A DNA stretch of 64,000 bases from Sphingobacteriaceae bacterium GW460-11-11-14-LB5 (GCA_002151545.1 CP021237.1:3906001-3970000); one strand, 5' to 3'; shown: positions 25,553 to 36,227, numbered from the stretch's first letter. The notes: generated from the sequence alone by a model not told the origin. A program made the numbers and translations.

Positions 25553-28225
25553 TTAAGGCTTAACTGTCAAGTTATCTTTTAAATAAAGTGCCTTGCTTGA
25601 TGATCCGATCATGATTCGATATTCACCTGGTGCTACTCCCCAAACATTATTCATATCGAGTGTTTGAAGTACCTCTTTATCCAGTTTGAATGAAATGACC
25701 TTTGCTTCGCCTGCTTTTAAATGTATCCGCTGGAAAGCTCTCAGTGCAAGAACCGGCTGTGCCAATTTGCTTAACAGTGGTCTCATGTACAACTGCACCA
25801 CTTCTTCACCATCGTAACTGCCTGTATTTTTAAGTTCGAAACTAACTATAGCGGTTTCATTTTTAGCGATACTTTTGCGGTTAAACTTTAAATTGCTGTA
25901 AGAAAAGTTGGTATAACTTAACCCATATCCAAATGGAAAAAGTGGCTCGCCGCTTAAGTTATTATAATCATCGCCTCTTCCGGTAGGTTTGTGGTTGTAA
26001 ACCAGGGGTAACTGCGATTCATCAATCGGGTAGGTTATTGGCAGTTTTCCTGATGGATTTATTTTTCCGAGTAATACGTCTGCAACGGCAGCCCCACCAG
26101 CTTCGCCCGGGTACCACACATTTAACACCGCGCTTACTTGATTTAGCCAGGGTTGCATATTGATGGCGCTTCCACCGGTTAATACCACTACAATTGGTTT
26201 CCCTGTTTTTGCAAGTTCTTCCAATAACAGTTCCTGGTTACCAGGCAGGTTTAACATCGCGCGATCTAGAAACTCGCCTTCTTTTATGCCTGCAACAAAT
26301 ACGATTACATCGTTATTTTTTGCGGCCTTTACTGCGTCGGTTATTTCGTTTGATTTCCTGATATCATAATCCCAGATCAGTTTGATTTTACCATTTCCTT
26401 TAGGTTCAAAAAACTCGACCTTAATTGCATACTCTTTATTTTTCTCGAAATGAAACGGAACTGTCTTTGTACTGAAAGACTTTTTGTCCCAGTTATCGAT
26501 AATCAATTGGTTATCCAGGTATAATCGGTAACCGTCGTTACCTTCCAATCCGATATTAACCTCAGCATTTTGTGGTACTTTAATTTTACCGCTCCATCTT
26601 ACAGAATAATCATCCAGCTGGAGTTGTTCATCAGGCGGATATAATGTCCAGCTGAAATTAACAGCCTTGTCATTTACTTCTTTAATGGGTTTCCCTGTGA
26701 ATTGAAGCCCTTTGTAGTAACTTCCGGTTAATCCTGCTTTTTGATTAACAGATAAGAACTGGCTATCTATTGGAATATAAGATTGCAGCTCGCGGCTACT
26801 CCCTTTTAAATAAGTAATCTCCATATTTCCGGATGTTGCACTTTTAAGTCCATCCAAAATATTTACTTTATTATTTCCTGTTCCGCTGTAGCCACCTAAC
26901 CTGGCTTCAATTGCATCTTCACCTAATAATAGAATGCGTTTGGTATTTTTTAGCGGAAGGGTGTTGTTATCATTTTTTAGGAGCACGAAAGATTTTAAGG
27001 CCGCTTCTTTGGCCAGATGATGGTTACTTTGATCGCTTAACATCTTTTCGGCAATACTTTCATCTACATACGGATGTTCGAACAGCCCGAGTTCGAATTT
27101 CGCTTTCAAAACCCTGGCAAGCGCATCATCTATTCTCGATTTAGGAATGCTGCCATCCAAAAATGCAGGTAGAAAAAGTTTGTAATGGTTATAATCTACC
27201 TGAAAAATTACATCAAGGCCCGCATTAATCGATTGCGCCGTTGCATCTTTATAATCTTTAGCGGTAAAATGTAATACATTCGCCCCGCCAACGGCACCCG
27301 CATCAGAAATGACAAAACCTTTAAAACCCCATTCAGTTTTTAATTTAGTGGTCAGTAACCACTTATTTGAAGTAGCCGGAGTACCAAAAACACTGTTATA
27401 GGAAGTCATTAACGAACGGATACCCACATTTTTAACCCCATCTTTAAAAGCTGGAAAGTGAATTTCTTCTAAAAAATGTTTATCCATTTCAATCGGATAA
27501 CTATCGCGACCACCATCGCCAACATTGGCAATAAAATGTTTTGGGGTAACAATAATATTCTGCTTTTCTATGGCATTCATAAATGCATGCCCCAGAACGG
27601 TTGTTAGATAAGGATCTTCACCATAGGTTTCTTCTACCCTGCCCCATCTTACATCTGTAGCCATATTGATTACAGGCGCCAGAAGATCTCTCAAACCTCG
27701 AGCCCTTGCCTCATGGGCAATAGCCGTCCCGATTTTGGCCACTAAAGCCGTATCGAAACTTGCGGCCAAACCAATTGACTGCGGAAAAGCGGTAGCGCCT
27801 TGCCTAACCAAGCCGTGTAAAGCTTCATCAAATGGAATGATGGGGATGCCCAGGCGGGTTTCCTCCACAAAATATTTTTGAATTTTATTGACCTTTTTAG
27901 CCAGAGAAAGTCCATCTTCTGAGGTATTGTAGGTTAACATTTGCTGTGCATTACCACTTCCTTGCGCAGCTGCACTTACCTGCAGACCAAAAATCCCATG
28001 TTTAAACTGGTCTTTGTTCTTTTCGGTTACATCACCGGGAATCATAAATAACTGCCAGAATTTCTCTTCCGGAGTCATTCTCGAAATGAGGTCTTTTACC
28101 CTCAAATCGACACTTAATTTTGAATTTTTATAGGGTAAAGATTGTCCTTTTTTAACTTGCGCAAAAAGGCTGCTGCAAAAAAACAATGCAGGCAATAAGT
28201 ATAGGTATCTTCTCAGTTTCGGCAT
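25553..28225 (-). CDS. Beta-glucosidase, GH3 family with PA14 domain
   Basis: 890 residues, signal peptide 1-22. The GH3 barrel carries the nucleophile D308 in GFVISDAGAV, and KHFIANVGDGGRDS near residue 229 is the substrate-binding block. The second alpha/beta domain is split by a PA14 lectin-like insert (about 490-625, with SVRWSGKIKVP and LEGNDGYRLYLDNQ), as in bacterial GH3 enzymes with altered sugar reach. A fibronectin-III-like domain ends the protein. It lies 6 bases after a GH29 gene at the end of the SusCD operon. Beta-glucoside specificity is typical but not proven; xylosidase activity is possible. Confidence 0.92.
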   Translation of the reverse strand: MPKLRRYLYLLPALFFCSSLFAQVKKGQSLPYKNSKLSVDLRVKDLISRMTPEEKFWQLFMIPGDVTEKNKDQFKHGIFGLQVSAAAQGSGNAQQMLTYNTSEDGLSLAKKVNKIQKYFVEETRLGIPIIPFDEALHGLVRQGATAFPQSIGLAASFDTALVAKIGTAIAHEARARGLRDLLAPVINMATDVRWGRVEETYGEDPYLTTVLGHAFMNAIEKQNIIVTPKHFIANVGDGGRDSYPIEMDKHFLEEIHFPAFKDGVKNVGIRSLMTSYNSVFGTPATSNKWLLTTKLKTEWGFKGFVISDAGAVGGANVLHFTAKDYKDATAQSINAGLDVIFQVDYNHYKLFLPAFLDGSIPKSRIDDALARVLKAKFELGLFEHPYVDESIAEKMLSDQSNHHLAKEAALKSFVLLKNDNNTLPLKNTKRILLLGEDAIEARLGGYSGTGNNKVNILDGLKSATSGNMEITYLKGSSRELQSYIPIDSQFLSVNQKAGLTGSYYKGLQFTGKPIKEVNDKAVNFSWTLYPPDEQLQLDDYSVRWSGKIKVPQNAEVNIGLEGNDGYRLYLDNQLIIDNWDKKSFSTKTVPFHFEKNKEYAIKVEFFEPKGNGKIKLIWDYDIRKSNEITDAVKAAKNNDVIVFVAGIKEGEFLDRAMLNLPGNQELLLEELAKTGKPIVVVLTGGSAINMQPWLNQVSAVLNVWYPGEAGGAAVADVLLGKINPSGKLPITYPIDESQLPLVYNHKPTGRGDDYNNLSGEPLFPFGYGLSYTNFSYSNLKFNRKSIAKNETAIVSFELKNTGSYDGEEVVQLYMRPLLSKLAQPVLALRAFQRIHLKAGEAKVISFKLDKEVLQTLDMNNVWGVAPGEYRIMIGSSSKALYLKDNLTVKP

Positions 28226-28231
28226 TACTAA

Positions 28232-29656
28232 TTAATTGGTTTCGGGCGTAAAAGAAAAAGTCAAGGCTATTTTCTCGTCAGTTTTTGGAAGATTGAAATG
28301 TACCTTGCCCTCTTTTAGTGTCCATTTTACCTTTTGACTGGTACTTAAAATGGTAATTGGACTTCCTTTTTTAGGCATACTTCCCTGCCAGGAAATTTCA
28401 TTACCCGGTGTATTGCCAAGTAAACTAATGCCGTAAATGGTTTTACCATCTTTACTTTGCGTAAACCAGTTTTGCCCATCATGATAATTTTTGGTGATCC
28501 GTGTTCCGTATATGGCAGCACCATTTTTACTGGTCCATTTACCTATTTCATCCAGTTTTGTAATGACATCTTCAGGTAATGTTCCATCTGCCTTAGGGCC
28601 AATGCCTAAAAGTAAACTTCCACCTTTGGCAACTATTTCTACCAGTTTATGAACCACTTCGCCAGCTGATTTATATCGGTCGTTGGGTACGAAACCCCAT
28701 GCACCGCCTAAAGTCATACAGCTTTCCCAAGGATAATCCAATTGGTTCTCAGGGATTTTCTGCTCCGGGGTTTGGTAGTTTTCAAACTGGCCGTGTACGG
28801 TACGATCTACCACAATTAAACCAGGCTGTACTTTTCTGGCATCAGCGGCAATTTTAGGCATATCAATGTCCTGACTCCAATCGGGAATAGGTGCTCCCCA
28901 TGAAAGTACTTCTTTATTTACGCTATTGCGCGGACGTACCCATCCTCCATCGAGCCATAAAATATCAATGCTTCCGTAATTATTCATTAATTCACCAATC
29001 TGGTTCTGGGTATAGCTTTTAAACTTATTCCAGCGCCATTGGTTCTTTCTGATATCGTAATTGTTATTTCTATCGGCAGTGGCATATTTGTCCCACCAAT
29101 AATATTGAGAATGCCAGTCGGGTTTAGAAAAATAAGCTCCAATCATAAAGTTTTCTTTGCGGAAAGCATCGAACACATATTTGGCTACGTCTTTTCTTGC
29201 ATTGGTTGCAAAAGGACCTTTGGCTATGCTATAATCAGATTCTTTGGTATCGAACATGGCAAAACCATCGTGATGTTTGGTGGTAAACACCAGGTACTTC
29301 ATTCCGGCACTTTTACCTGCCTTAGCCCATTGTTCGGGGTTGAACTTCGTAGGGTTAAATTTTTCGCTTAAACCCCAATACCATTTTTTATAATCTTCGT
29401 ATTTAATGGTACTGTCTCTGCCAATCCAATCTTCAGAGCAAATGGACCAGGACTCGATAATCCCTGGAACGGCATAAATTCCCCAGTGGATAATCATTCC
29501 AAACTTTTTATCCTGCCAGGTATCGAGCTTCTTTTTAACTGCATCATCTTTTGGCCATTCGTAAATCTCCGATTGGGGCATAATGTCGTTCTGTTGAGCA
29601 GAAGCATTAAATGCAAATAGAATAAAACAGAAAAGGAAGCAAATTTTTATTTTCAT
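28232..29656 (-). CDS. Alpha-L-fucosidase, GH29 family
   Basis: 474 residues from ATG 29656, which opens a signal peptide (MKIKICFLFCFILF to NASAQ); a 14-residue longer start would spoil it and overlap the hairpin region. GH29 motifs are MIIHWGIYAVPG, FTTKHHDGFAMFDT and the nucleophile D236 in DILWLDGGWVRP. The C-terminal ~90 residues form the usual beta-sandwich. It lies downstream of susD, separated by a terminator-like hairpin, and upstream of GH3 by 6 bases. It probably removes fucose from the glycan taken up by the SusCD pair. Confidence 0.93.
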   Translation of the reverse strand: MKIKICFLFCFILFAFNASAQQNDIMPQSEIYEWPKDDAVKKKLDTWQDKKFGMIIHWGIYAVPGIIESWSICSEDWIGRDSTIKYEDYKKWYWGLSEKFNPTKFNPEQWAKAGKSAGMKYLVFTTKHHDGFAMFDTKESDYSIAKGPFATNARKDVAKYVFDAFRKENFMIGAYFSKPDWHSQYYWWDKYATADRNNNYDIRKNQWRWNKFKSYTQNQIGELMNNYGSIDILWLDGGWVRPRNSVNKEVLSWGAPIPDWSQDIDMPKIAADARKVQPGLIVVDRTVHGQFENYQTPEQKIPENQLDYPWESCMTLGGAWGFVPNDRYKSAGEVVHKLVEIVAKGGSLLLGIGPKADGTLPEDVITKLDEIGKWTSKNGAAIYGTRITKNYHDGQNWFTQSKDGKTIYGISLLGNTPGNEISWQGSMPKKGSPITILSTSQKVKWTLKEGKVHFNLPKTDEKIALTFSFTPETN

Positions 29657-29672
29657 AATTAAGTTGTAAAAA

Positions 29673-29695
29673 TCCCGGCCAAAAATTGGCCGGGA
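29673..29695 (-). terminator. Hairpin between susD and the fucosidase gene
   Basis: TCCCGGCCAA and TTGGCCGGGA form a perfect 10-base stem with a 3-base loop; on the minus strand ATTTTTAC follows. Placed inside the operon 29 bases after susD, it likely cuts transcription partly, so susCD would be made in excess of the enzymes. The alternative is a 3' RNA-stabilising stem. Confidence 0.6.
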
Positions 29696-29723
29696 CATTG
29701 TGTTTAATCAAATCGTTGTGCAA

Positions 29724-31358
29724 CTAAGGCATCCAATAAACTTTCTTTTGGATCTGAACTTCAGGTCCTACGTTGCCACCAATAGCAGCAAGGTTTGCCG
29801 CATTATTGGTTTTTTCATCATCAGGATATGGCAACCTGTTATAGGTAGTGGGTGTATAAGTGGCGTCCTTGGGTGTTAAGCCAGTACGGCGCACTGTACA
29901 CCAGGTCTCCACAGCGTTAAACATGCTTGCTAACCACGATTGGGTAATTATTTTTTTATAATTTCCAGCTACATCACCTGCGGTAAATTTCACTGCAGGA
30001 TTATTGGTAAATACATCAATTTGTGCCTGTGTAATTGGACCAGGTTTGGCGGATGTTGGCCAAATAGCTGTTGTATTACTGTTTACAGTAGTATACCAAA
30101 AATTTACTGAAGCTCTCATGCCTAAGTTATACTCTGTTTCTGCCAAAGCCTGATTTGCAGCCACACCTATCCCTTGATTGTAAATTTCTGCCTTTAAGAA
30201 ATGTACATCAGCTTCAGAAATAATTACGTATGGAAAACTCTGATAATCACGAACCAGATAATAATTGAAAGAAGCGAACTTATTGTCAGGATCGCTACCT
30301 GGCGCCATTGGCGCATTAGCTGATGTATTTGGATACGGGGTACCGCCATCTGCAATAGTTCCGTTTTGAGGCTGAGGTACCCATTTACCTGCGTTGTTAG
30401 GCATAAACCAAACTTTATAACGCGGATCGAAGAAACCTGAACCATCATCTGCATTAGTTGATGACATCTTAGCAAATACATTAGAACTCATCCTGATATT
30501 AGAAACTGAAAGCTCACGAAATGCATACCAATACCGATCACCATAATCTGGACTATTTGGTACGATAACCAATGGAAAACTACCAAAATTGCTCTTGTAT
30601 AGAGCCGTTAAATCCTGGTCATTCGGTAATGGATAAACTGATGGGTTACCCAGAATTTCAACAATTGTTTCTTTAGCTTTGGTTTGTAAATTGGTTTTAC
30701 TTAAACGAACTGCATAGCGCAACCGAAGTGCATTGCCGAATTTTTTCCAGGCGACAAAATCATTCGCCAAAAAAGACTCGTAAGTACCAATAGAGCTCTG
30801 ATTTGGACCTCCTATACCCGAGGTTGCAGCCTTTAAATCATCTAAAACGCTACTGTAAACAGACTCCTCTTTATCATATTTTGGCTGATAATTAGCTGCA
30901 CCTTCTGTAGCAATACCCGCTTGACTATATGGTATATCTCCGTAACGATCTAACATTGATAACGTTTTTTGGGCCATTAGAATGTTGGCCATATATTTAA
31001 CGTCGTTATATACACCCGGATTTGCTGAAGAACTGATCAGCTTTAACAGTTGTTTATAATCTGCCAAATCAGAATAATAATTACTCCAAAAAGAAGTGAT
31101 ATAATTTATATATGGCAGGTTTCGGTTTTGAACACCCTGTTGGTTTGTAATTGGCATAAACAAACCGGCATATATGGTATAATCTTCTTCTGTTGCACGT
31201 TTAGCCAGGTTATTAAAAAAGCCTGCAGGCGTTGCTGTAGCAACAGTTGCATCTTTATATGGCTTATTTAATTCTTCGAAACCCTTTTTACACGATACCA
31301 TACCAGCCATTAGCGATATGCCAAGTACCGTGTGGATTATTTTATGTTGAATTTTCAT
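29724..31358 (-). CDS. susD: SusD/RagB-family outer-membrane lipoprotein
   Basis: 544 residues with a lipoprotein signal (lipobox MVSC, then KKGFEELNKPYKD). It is the surface lid protein that binds glycan above its SusC partner. It matches the SusD-like_2 branch (FEELN...N-terminal block, TPR-like helices, C-terminal RLPYPDDE). It follows susC by 19 bases. Together with the GH29 and GH3 genes this predicts binding of a fucose-containing glycan; the actual ligand is inferred. Confidence 0.93.
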   Translation of the reverse strand: MKIQHKIIHTVLGISLMAGMVSCKKGFEELNKPYKDATVATATPAGFFNNLAKRATEEDYTIYAGLFMPITNQQGVQNRNLPYINYITSFWSNYYSDLADYKQLLKLISSSANPGVYNDVKYMANILMAQKTLSMLDRYGDIPYSQAGIATEGAANYQPKYDKEESVYSSVLDDLKAATSGIGGPNQSSIGTYESFLANDFVAWKKFGNALRLRYAVRLSKTNLQTKAKETIVEILGNPSVYPLPNDQDLTALYKSNFGSFPLVIVPNSPDYGDRYWYAFRELSVSNIRMSSNVFAKMSSTNADDGSGFFDPRYKVWFMPNNAGKWVPQPQNGTIADGGTPYPNTSANAPMAPGSDPDNKFASFNYYLVRDYQSFPYVIISEADVHFLKAEIYNQGIGVAANQALAETEYNLGMRASVNFWYTTVNSNTTAIWPTSAKPGPITQAQIDVFTNNPAVKFTAGDVAGNYKKIITQSWLASMFNAVETWCTVRRTGLTPKDATYTPTTYNRLPYPDDEKTNNAANLAAIGGNVGPEVQIQKKVYWMP

Positions 31359-31377
31359 GTCTTAATGTTTTAAATTA

Positions 31378-34300
31378 TTAAAATGAAGAACGTATCGTGA
31401 AACCAAACGATCTTGTTTTTGGTAGAGAATCGTATTCAATTCCTTGCATATTACCTATACTGTTTACTCCTTCTGGGTTTAGCCCTTTAGGTATGGTGGT
31501 AAAAATATAGAAGAGATCTCTTCCGACTAATGAAAGCGACAGGTTTTGAATGAATTTGGTTTTTTGAATGAATTTTGCAGGAACCTGATAAGTTAGGGCA
31601 ACCTCTCTTAATTTCATCCACGAGTTTTTAAATACCGATGCAGAACGCGGTGTTCCGATGTGATTCCAGGCAGAAAAAGTACCTTGATAATACCATTGGT
31701 AGTTCACAACATCGTTATTTGGAGTAGCACTTGTAACGTTGCCTTGGGCATCGCGGGTTACGAAAACGCCGCCAAAATTAACTCCGGTATTTGCCGTAGT
31801 TCCGTCAGGATAAACCAAAGGCAAACCTCCGCCATTACGTTCTTTTAAGGTTTCCTCTAAGTTTCCACTTCCCATACCCGCAGCATAAGAACCAAAAAAA
31901 GTATCGCCTCCAATTTTTGCATCAGCCAATACGTATAGTGAAAATGCTTTATACTTAAAGGTGTTGGTAATACCTCCTGTTAAAAATGGCTGAGAATTTC
32001 CAATAGGCACTTCACCAGCCGTTTTTACCCATTGCGTACCTGCGTAATAGGTTTTTCCGTTAACAGTATATTGCATTGGCTGTCCATCTGTTCCTTCGGC
32101 GCGCATTACTACTTTTTGGCCATTGTAATAGGTAAAATCTCTACCATAAAGCGTTCCATAGTAATCGCCAACTGTAACGCGCTGAGAAATACCATTACCA
32201 CCAAAAAAGTTACCCAATGTTAAAGTATTTACGCCATCTTGTAAAGCCAAGACTTTGGTTCTGGCATGCGCACCGCTAACCGATACATCCCAGCTAAAAT
32301 CTTTTGTTTTGATTGGAGAGCCACTAACGATGAACTCAAAACCTGTGTTACCTAATGAGCCTGTATTAATTTTAACAGTATTAAAACCAGACGATAAAGC
32401 CAATGGGTTATCCAAAATCTGGTTAAAGGTTTTCATCGAATATGCAGTTAAATCTACGTTCAACCTGTTTTTAAAGAAGCCTAATGATATACCACCTTCG
32501 TATGATCTGCTTCTTTGTGGTTGCACACCTTCGAATTTTAATGTTCCTGGTAAACTCTGAGCTTGTTGGCCATTATTTGTAGATACATCCAAAACGTTAA
32601 AAATGGTGTAAGGATCGGTATCTGAACCTGTTTCTGCATAAGAAAGTTTCAGTTTACCAAAGCTTAACCATGGCAAACTGTTCTGCATACCTTTAATGCC
32701 ATCAGTAAACACATAACTTAAATTAGCTGCAGGGTAAAAATAGGAGTTTGAGCCATTTGCCAATGTACTCGACCAGTCATTACGTGCTGTAGCTTCTAAA
32801 AACAGATAATTTTTATAGGAAAGGTTTAGGAAACTGAATGCTGAGTTGATCTGTTTGGCATATTTGGTTTCTTGTGGTTGAGGAACCGGGTTTGCACCAT
32901 TATTTAAAGCAAACACAAACGGTTTCACAAAATTACCAGCTGTAGAATTACTTGAAGTATAATCATTTCTGTAATACCTTTCCACACCTGCTGTTAAACT
33001 AGCATTAATCTCTTTGCCAAAAAGATTGTCTTTGTGCAAACGTGCAAAAGCTTGTAAATTGGTTGATAAATTTTTTGCCTGTGCCAATTTATAAGCGCCA
33101 TTAGCTTGTCCCAATATATCCGTAGGTTGGTTTTTTACCGTAGTTACATCATTTGAATTATCTACACCACCTTGCGCAGTAATATTTAAGAAATCGGTTA
33201 AATCGGCCATTAACTTCATTCCACCTGTTAATCCGTTTCTGTTAAATACTGTATTGTTATTGTTTGCATTCCAATATTGATTACCTAAATAACCACCGCT
33301 GAAAGGGTAAGCTGGTGAACCTGCCGGAAAATTACTTTGGGTAAGTACATCTTTACGCGTATTGTTAGGACCATAGGTATTATCAAAATCCACGTAAGGA
33401 TTATAATCTCTTGGCATAGAGTAGATTACTCCTCCAAGATAACCAGAACCAACAGAAGGCGCATTTAAGCGGGTGAAATTAACATAGCTTGCTGTAACCT
33501 CTGCAGTTAATTTTTTTGAAACTTTTAATGTAGAACCCAGATTAAAAGTGTTTGACTGCATATTACTGTTTAGTATGTTGGCTTTAGTGTCATTTCTGGT
33601 GTAAGAAAGTCGACCCGTAGCATTTTCACTTCCTCCGGAAATAGCCACATTATGACTCACTACAGAGCCATCAGGGAAGAAGGCCTTCCAGTTATCTGGC
33701 TGGGCAGAATAAGGTCTTAATACACCATCGTAATTTAAGATTGGCTGATTATCAAATCTTGGCCCCCACGACTGGCTTCCAGGATAACTGAAATAGGCGT
33801 CGGTTAATTTACCATTAGGATAAGGAACAGTACCAAAAGAATTGCTTAAATAGGTTCCTGTTGGGTTATATCCATTTCCAATCTGATAACGTTGTCCTGC
33901 ACCATTAGTAGGAAACATTTTACTATTGTCGGCAGTAAGCATTGAAGCTACACCGCCTTGTCCGTATTCATTTTGAAAATTTTGTATTTCGTACGGATTG
34001 GTGTGTCGGTAAGAGTAATTATAATCAATACCAAGCCCTGGCCTGTTACTACCTTTTTTACGGGTAATTAAAATAACACCATTACCACCTCTTGCACCAT
34101 ACAATGCTGCAGCAGCCGGGCCTTTTAATACGGTAATATTTTCTATATCATCCTGATTGATGAAGTTCATGCCTGTACCCCAATCATTATTGGAGGAAAC
34201 ATCAGCACCCGTACTCCCGGCAACAGATGAAGTATTGTTACCATTCACATTGGCAGGATCATTATTAAGCGCAACACCGTCAACAATAATCAATGCCCTA

Positions 34301-34833
34301 TTATCGCCCGTTAACGAGGTATTTCCACGGACAACAATTCTTGATGAGCCGCCTTCTACACCTCCACCCGATTGTGAGATTTGTAAACCAGCTACTTTAC
34401 CCATCAAACCCTGCGCTATAGTTGGCGCCTGGCCAATGATTAAGTCTTTACCTGCAACCTCTTGCGTAGAGTAGCCTAAAGCTCTTTTTTCTCTCTTAAT
34501 GCCAAAAGCTGTGGTTACCTGAACTTCATCCAAACTATTGGATGATGATTCTAACCTAACATTTACTGTTGAAGATGCGCCAACAGTAATTTCTTTTGAA
34601 ACATAACCGACAGATCTAAAAACAAGGACATTTCCTTCTGCCGCAGAAATAGAGAATTTACCCCCAGCGTCTGTCTGGGTAGCTTTGGTTGTGCCTTTAA
34701 TAGAGACACTTACACCTGGTATTGGTCCAGATGCTTCCACTACCGTACCGGTAATGGTTTTTTGCGCAAAAGCGGTTATTGTCAAAAAGGTTAACAAAAA
34801 CACACTTAAGCACTTTAAGTACATTTTTTTCAT
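31378..34833 (-). CDS. susC: SusC/RagA-family TonB-dependent transporter
   Basis: 1151 residues. Signal peptide 1-23 (ending AFAQ), a carboxypeptidase-regulatory-like domain (about 24-100, ITGTVVEASGPIPGVSVSIKG), a plug domain (MGKVAGLQISQSGG, RIVVRGNTSL, LIIVDGVALNND) and a 22-strand beta-barrel to the C-terminal phenylalanine. It imports oligosaccharides across the outer membrane using TonB energy. No N-terminal anti-sigma-binding extension is present, so regulation is probably by the adjacent ROK protein rather than by an ECF sigma factor. Confidence 0.95.
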   Translation of the reverse strand: MKKMYLKCLSVFLLTFLTITAFAQKTITGTVVEASGPIPGVSVSIKGTTKATQTDAGGKFSISAAEGNVLVFRSVGYVSKEITVGASSTVNVRLESSSNSLDEVQVTTAFGIKREKRALGYSTQEVAGKDLIIGQAPTIAQGLMGKVAGLQISQSGGGVEGGSSRIVVRGNTSLTGDNRALIIVDGVALNNDPANVNGNNTSSVAGSTGADVSSNNDWGTGMNFINQDDIENITVLKGPAAAALYGARGGNGVILITRKKGSNRPGLGIDYNYSYRHTNPYEIQNFQNEYGQGGVASMLTADNSKMFPTNGAGQRYQIGNGYNPTGTYLSNSFGTVPYPNGKLTDAYFSYPGSQSWGPRFDNQPILNYDGVLRPYSAQPDNWKAFFPDGSVVSHNVAISGGSENATGRLSYTRNDTKANILNSNMQSNTFNLGSTLKVSKKLTAEVTASYVNFTRLNAPSVGSGYLGGVIYSMPRDYNPYVDFDNTYGPNNTRKDVLTQSNFPAGSPAYPFSGGYLGNQYWNANNNNTVFNRNGLTGGMKLMADLTDFLNITAQGGVDNSNDVTTVKNQPTDILGQANGAYKLAQAKNLSTNLQAFARLHKDNLFGKEINASLTAGVERYYRNDYTSSNSTAGNFVKPFVFALNNGANPVPQPQETKYAKQINSAFSFLNLSYKNYLFLEATARNDWSSTLANGSNSYFYPAANLSYVFTDGIKGMQNSLPWLSFGKLKLSYAETGSDTDPYTIFNVLDVSTNNGQQAQSLPGTLKFEGVQPQRSRSYEGGISLGFFKNRLNVDLTAYSMKTFNQILDNPLALSSGFNTVKINTGSLGNTGFEFIVSGSPIKTKDFSWDVSVSGAHARTKVLALQDGVNTLTLGNFFGGNGISQRVTVGDYYGTLYGRDFTYYNGQKVVMRAEGTDGQPMQYTVNGKTYYAGTQWVKTAGEVPIGNSQPFLTGGITNTFKYKAFSLYVLADAKIGGDTFFGSYAAGMGSGNLEETLKERNGGGLPLVYPDGTTANTGVNFGGVFVTRDAQGNVTSATPNNDVVNYQWYYQGTFSAWNHIGTPRSASVFKNSWMKLREVALTYQVPAKFIQKTKFIQNLSLSLVGRDLFYIFTTIPKGLNPEGVNSIGNMQGIEYDSLPKTRSFGFTIRSSF

Positions 34834-34953
34834 AATTCGTTTAGGTTAGTATTTGTTAAAGTTGGTTCAAAATTTGGTTTAGTGGTTCTTTTTTACTCCC
34901 TCATAGTATTGGTTATTAGTTAAAAATTATTTTAATTATTTGCTTGGTTTTCT

Positions 34954-36141
34954 TTATTCAAACAGGCTATTTTCGACCATCAAACTGGCTGCAGCCAATA
35001 ATTCAGCTTCATCGCTTAGGCTAGAACATTTAATTTCCGTTTGTTCAGCTACCCGCGGTATACAAAATTCGTTAATGGCCTGTTGTATCGGCGGCAGAAG
35101 CATTTTCCCTGCTTTTGCACCACGTCCACTTAATACAATACGCTCAGGATTCATAATATGGATTAAAGTGGCTAATCCTTTACCAATCTGAAATGCGGCA
35201 TCAGCTAATATAGAAATGGCCACAGGATCCTGTTTTACAACTGCGTTTAAGAAATGATCGACATGGCTTTTACTTTTATCATTAAAAAGCGTTTTTAAAC
35301 TTGTTTCTTCTCCGTTTTTTACGGCTTCTTCTGCTTTCTGAACCATCACCAAAAGCGATGTTTCCACTTCAAGGCAACCCCGTTTACCACAAGAGCATAA
35401 GGTATTTGAATTAGATAAAGGAATATGACTAAACTCACCCGCGTAGCCGCTACTACCCCGGTATAATTTGCCATTAATAATCATCCCTAAACCTGTACCC
35501 CAGCCAATATTCACAACGAGTACATCTTTTAAGTTTCTTGCTTCACCAAAGTTTAATTCAGCTAAGGCGATCAAACTCGAGTCGTTATCTATGTAAACTG
35601 GTAATCTTAGTTTTTTAGCGAGATAGTCTTGCAGACTTATATCGTTTTCAACCTGCATAAACGAATAGTTCATTCCTTTTTCTGCATTCACAAAACCCGG
35701 CATGCCAATACCAATCCCCAATAAATTTTCTTTATCGATTGTTGATTTTTTAATGCAATGATCAATGAATTCAATTAAAGTATCGGCACTTTTACTTTGG
35801 GTCATATCTAAATCGATCACCTGCGTTGGCAAAACCTGGTGATTGGACAAATCATATATGGTTAACTGACTCGTTAACTGATCCATGGCTACGGCTATTA
35901 TATACCGCTTATAATCGGGGTTTAATAAAAAATTTAAAGGGCGGCGGCCTCCGGTAGATGGTGCCAATCCTTGCTCTATAATTAAGCCATCCTCTATTAA
36001 TGCATTTACAGTCGATGTAATTAAAGGCAAACTCTTTTTAGTGCGTTTACTTAAATCGGTTAGAGAGGATTTCTTTTTATAATAAAGCAGTTTAATGATG
36101 TCGGCCCTTAATCGTTGTGCTTTCTTAATAGTTGCTGACAT
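34954..36141 (-). CDS. ROK-family transcriptional regulator (NagC/XylR type)
   Basis: 395 residues. The N-terminal ~75 form a winged helix-turn-helix (KKSSLTDLSKRTKKSLPLITSTVNALIEDGLI). The ROK sugar-binding fold follows, with the zinc site in CSCGKRGCLE and the phosphate-binding LGIGIGMPGFV and VVNIGWGTGLGM blocks. Such proteins repress sugar genes until the sugar ligand binds. It lies 120 bases upstream of susC on the same strand, so it most likely controls the fucosidase locus and perhaps itself. An imperfect inverted repeat 87 bases upstream could be its operator. Confidence 0.92.
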   Translation of the reverse strand: MSATIKKAQRLRADIIKLLYYKKKSSLTDLSKRTKKSLPLITSTVNALIEDGLIIEQGLAPSTGGRRPLNFLLNPDYKRYIIAVAMDQLTSQLTIYDLSNHQVLPTQVIDLDMTQSKSADTLIEFIDHCIKKSTIDKENLLGIGIGMPGFVNAEKGMNYSFMQVENDISLQDYLAKKLRLPVYIDNDSSLIALAELNFGEARNLKDVLVVNIGWGTGLGMIINGKLYRGSSGYAGEFSHIPLSNSNTLCSCGKRGCLEVETSLLVMVQKAEEAVKNGEETSLKTLFNDKSKSHVDHFLNAVVKQDPVAISILADAAFQIGKGLATLIHIMNPERIVLSGRGAKAGKMLLPPIQQAINEFCIPRVAEQTEIKCSSLSDEAELLAAASLMVENSLFE

Positions 36142-36227
36142 TTTTAATTTGGTTTATATAAATTTATAAAAAAAATAAAAGAAAAGCAATCTTTTTAAAA
36201 AAATTAAAAAGAAAGTTATTTTATGGC

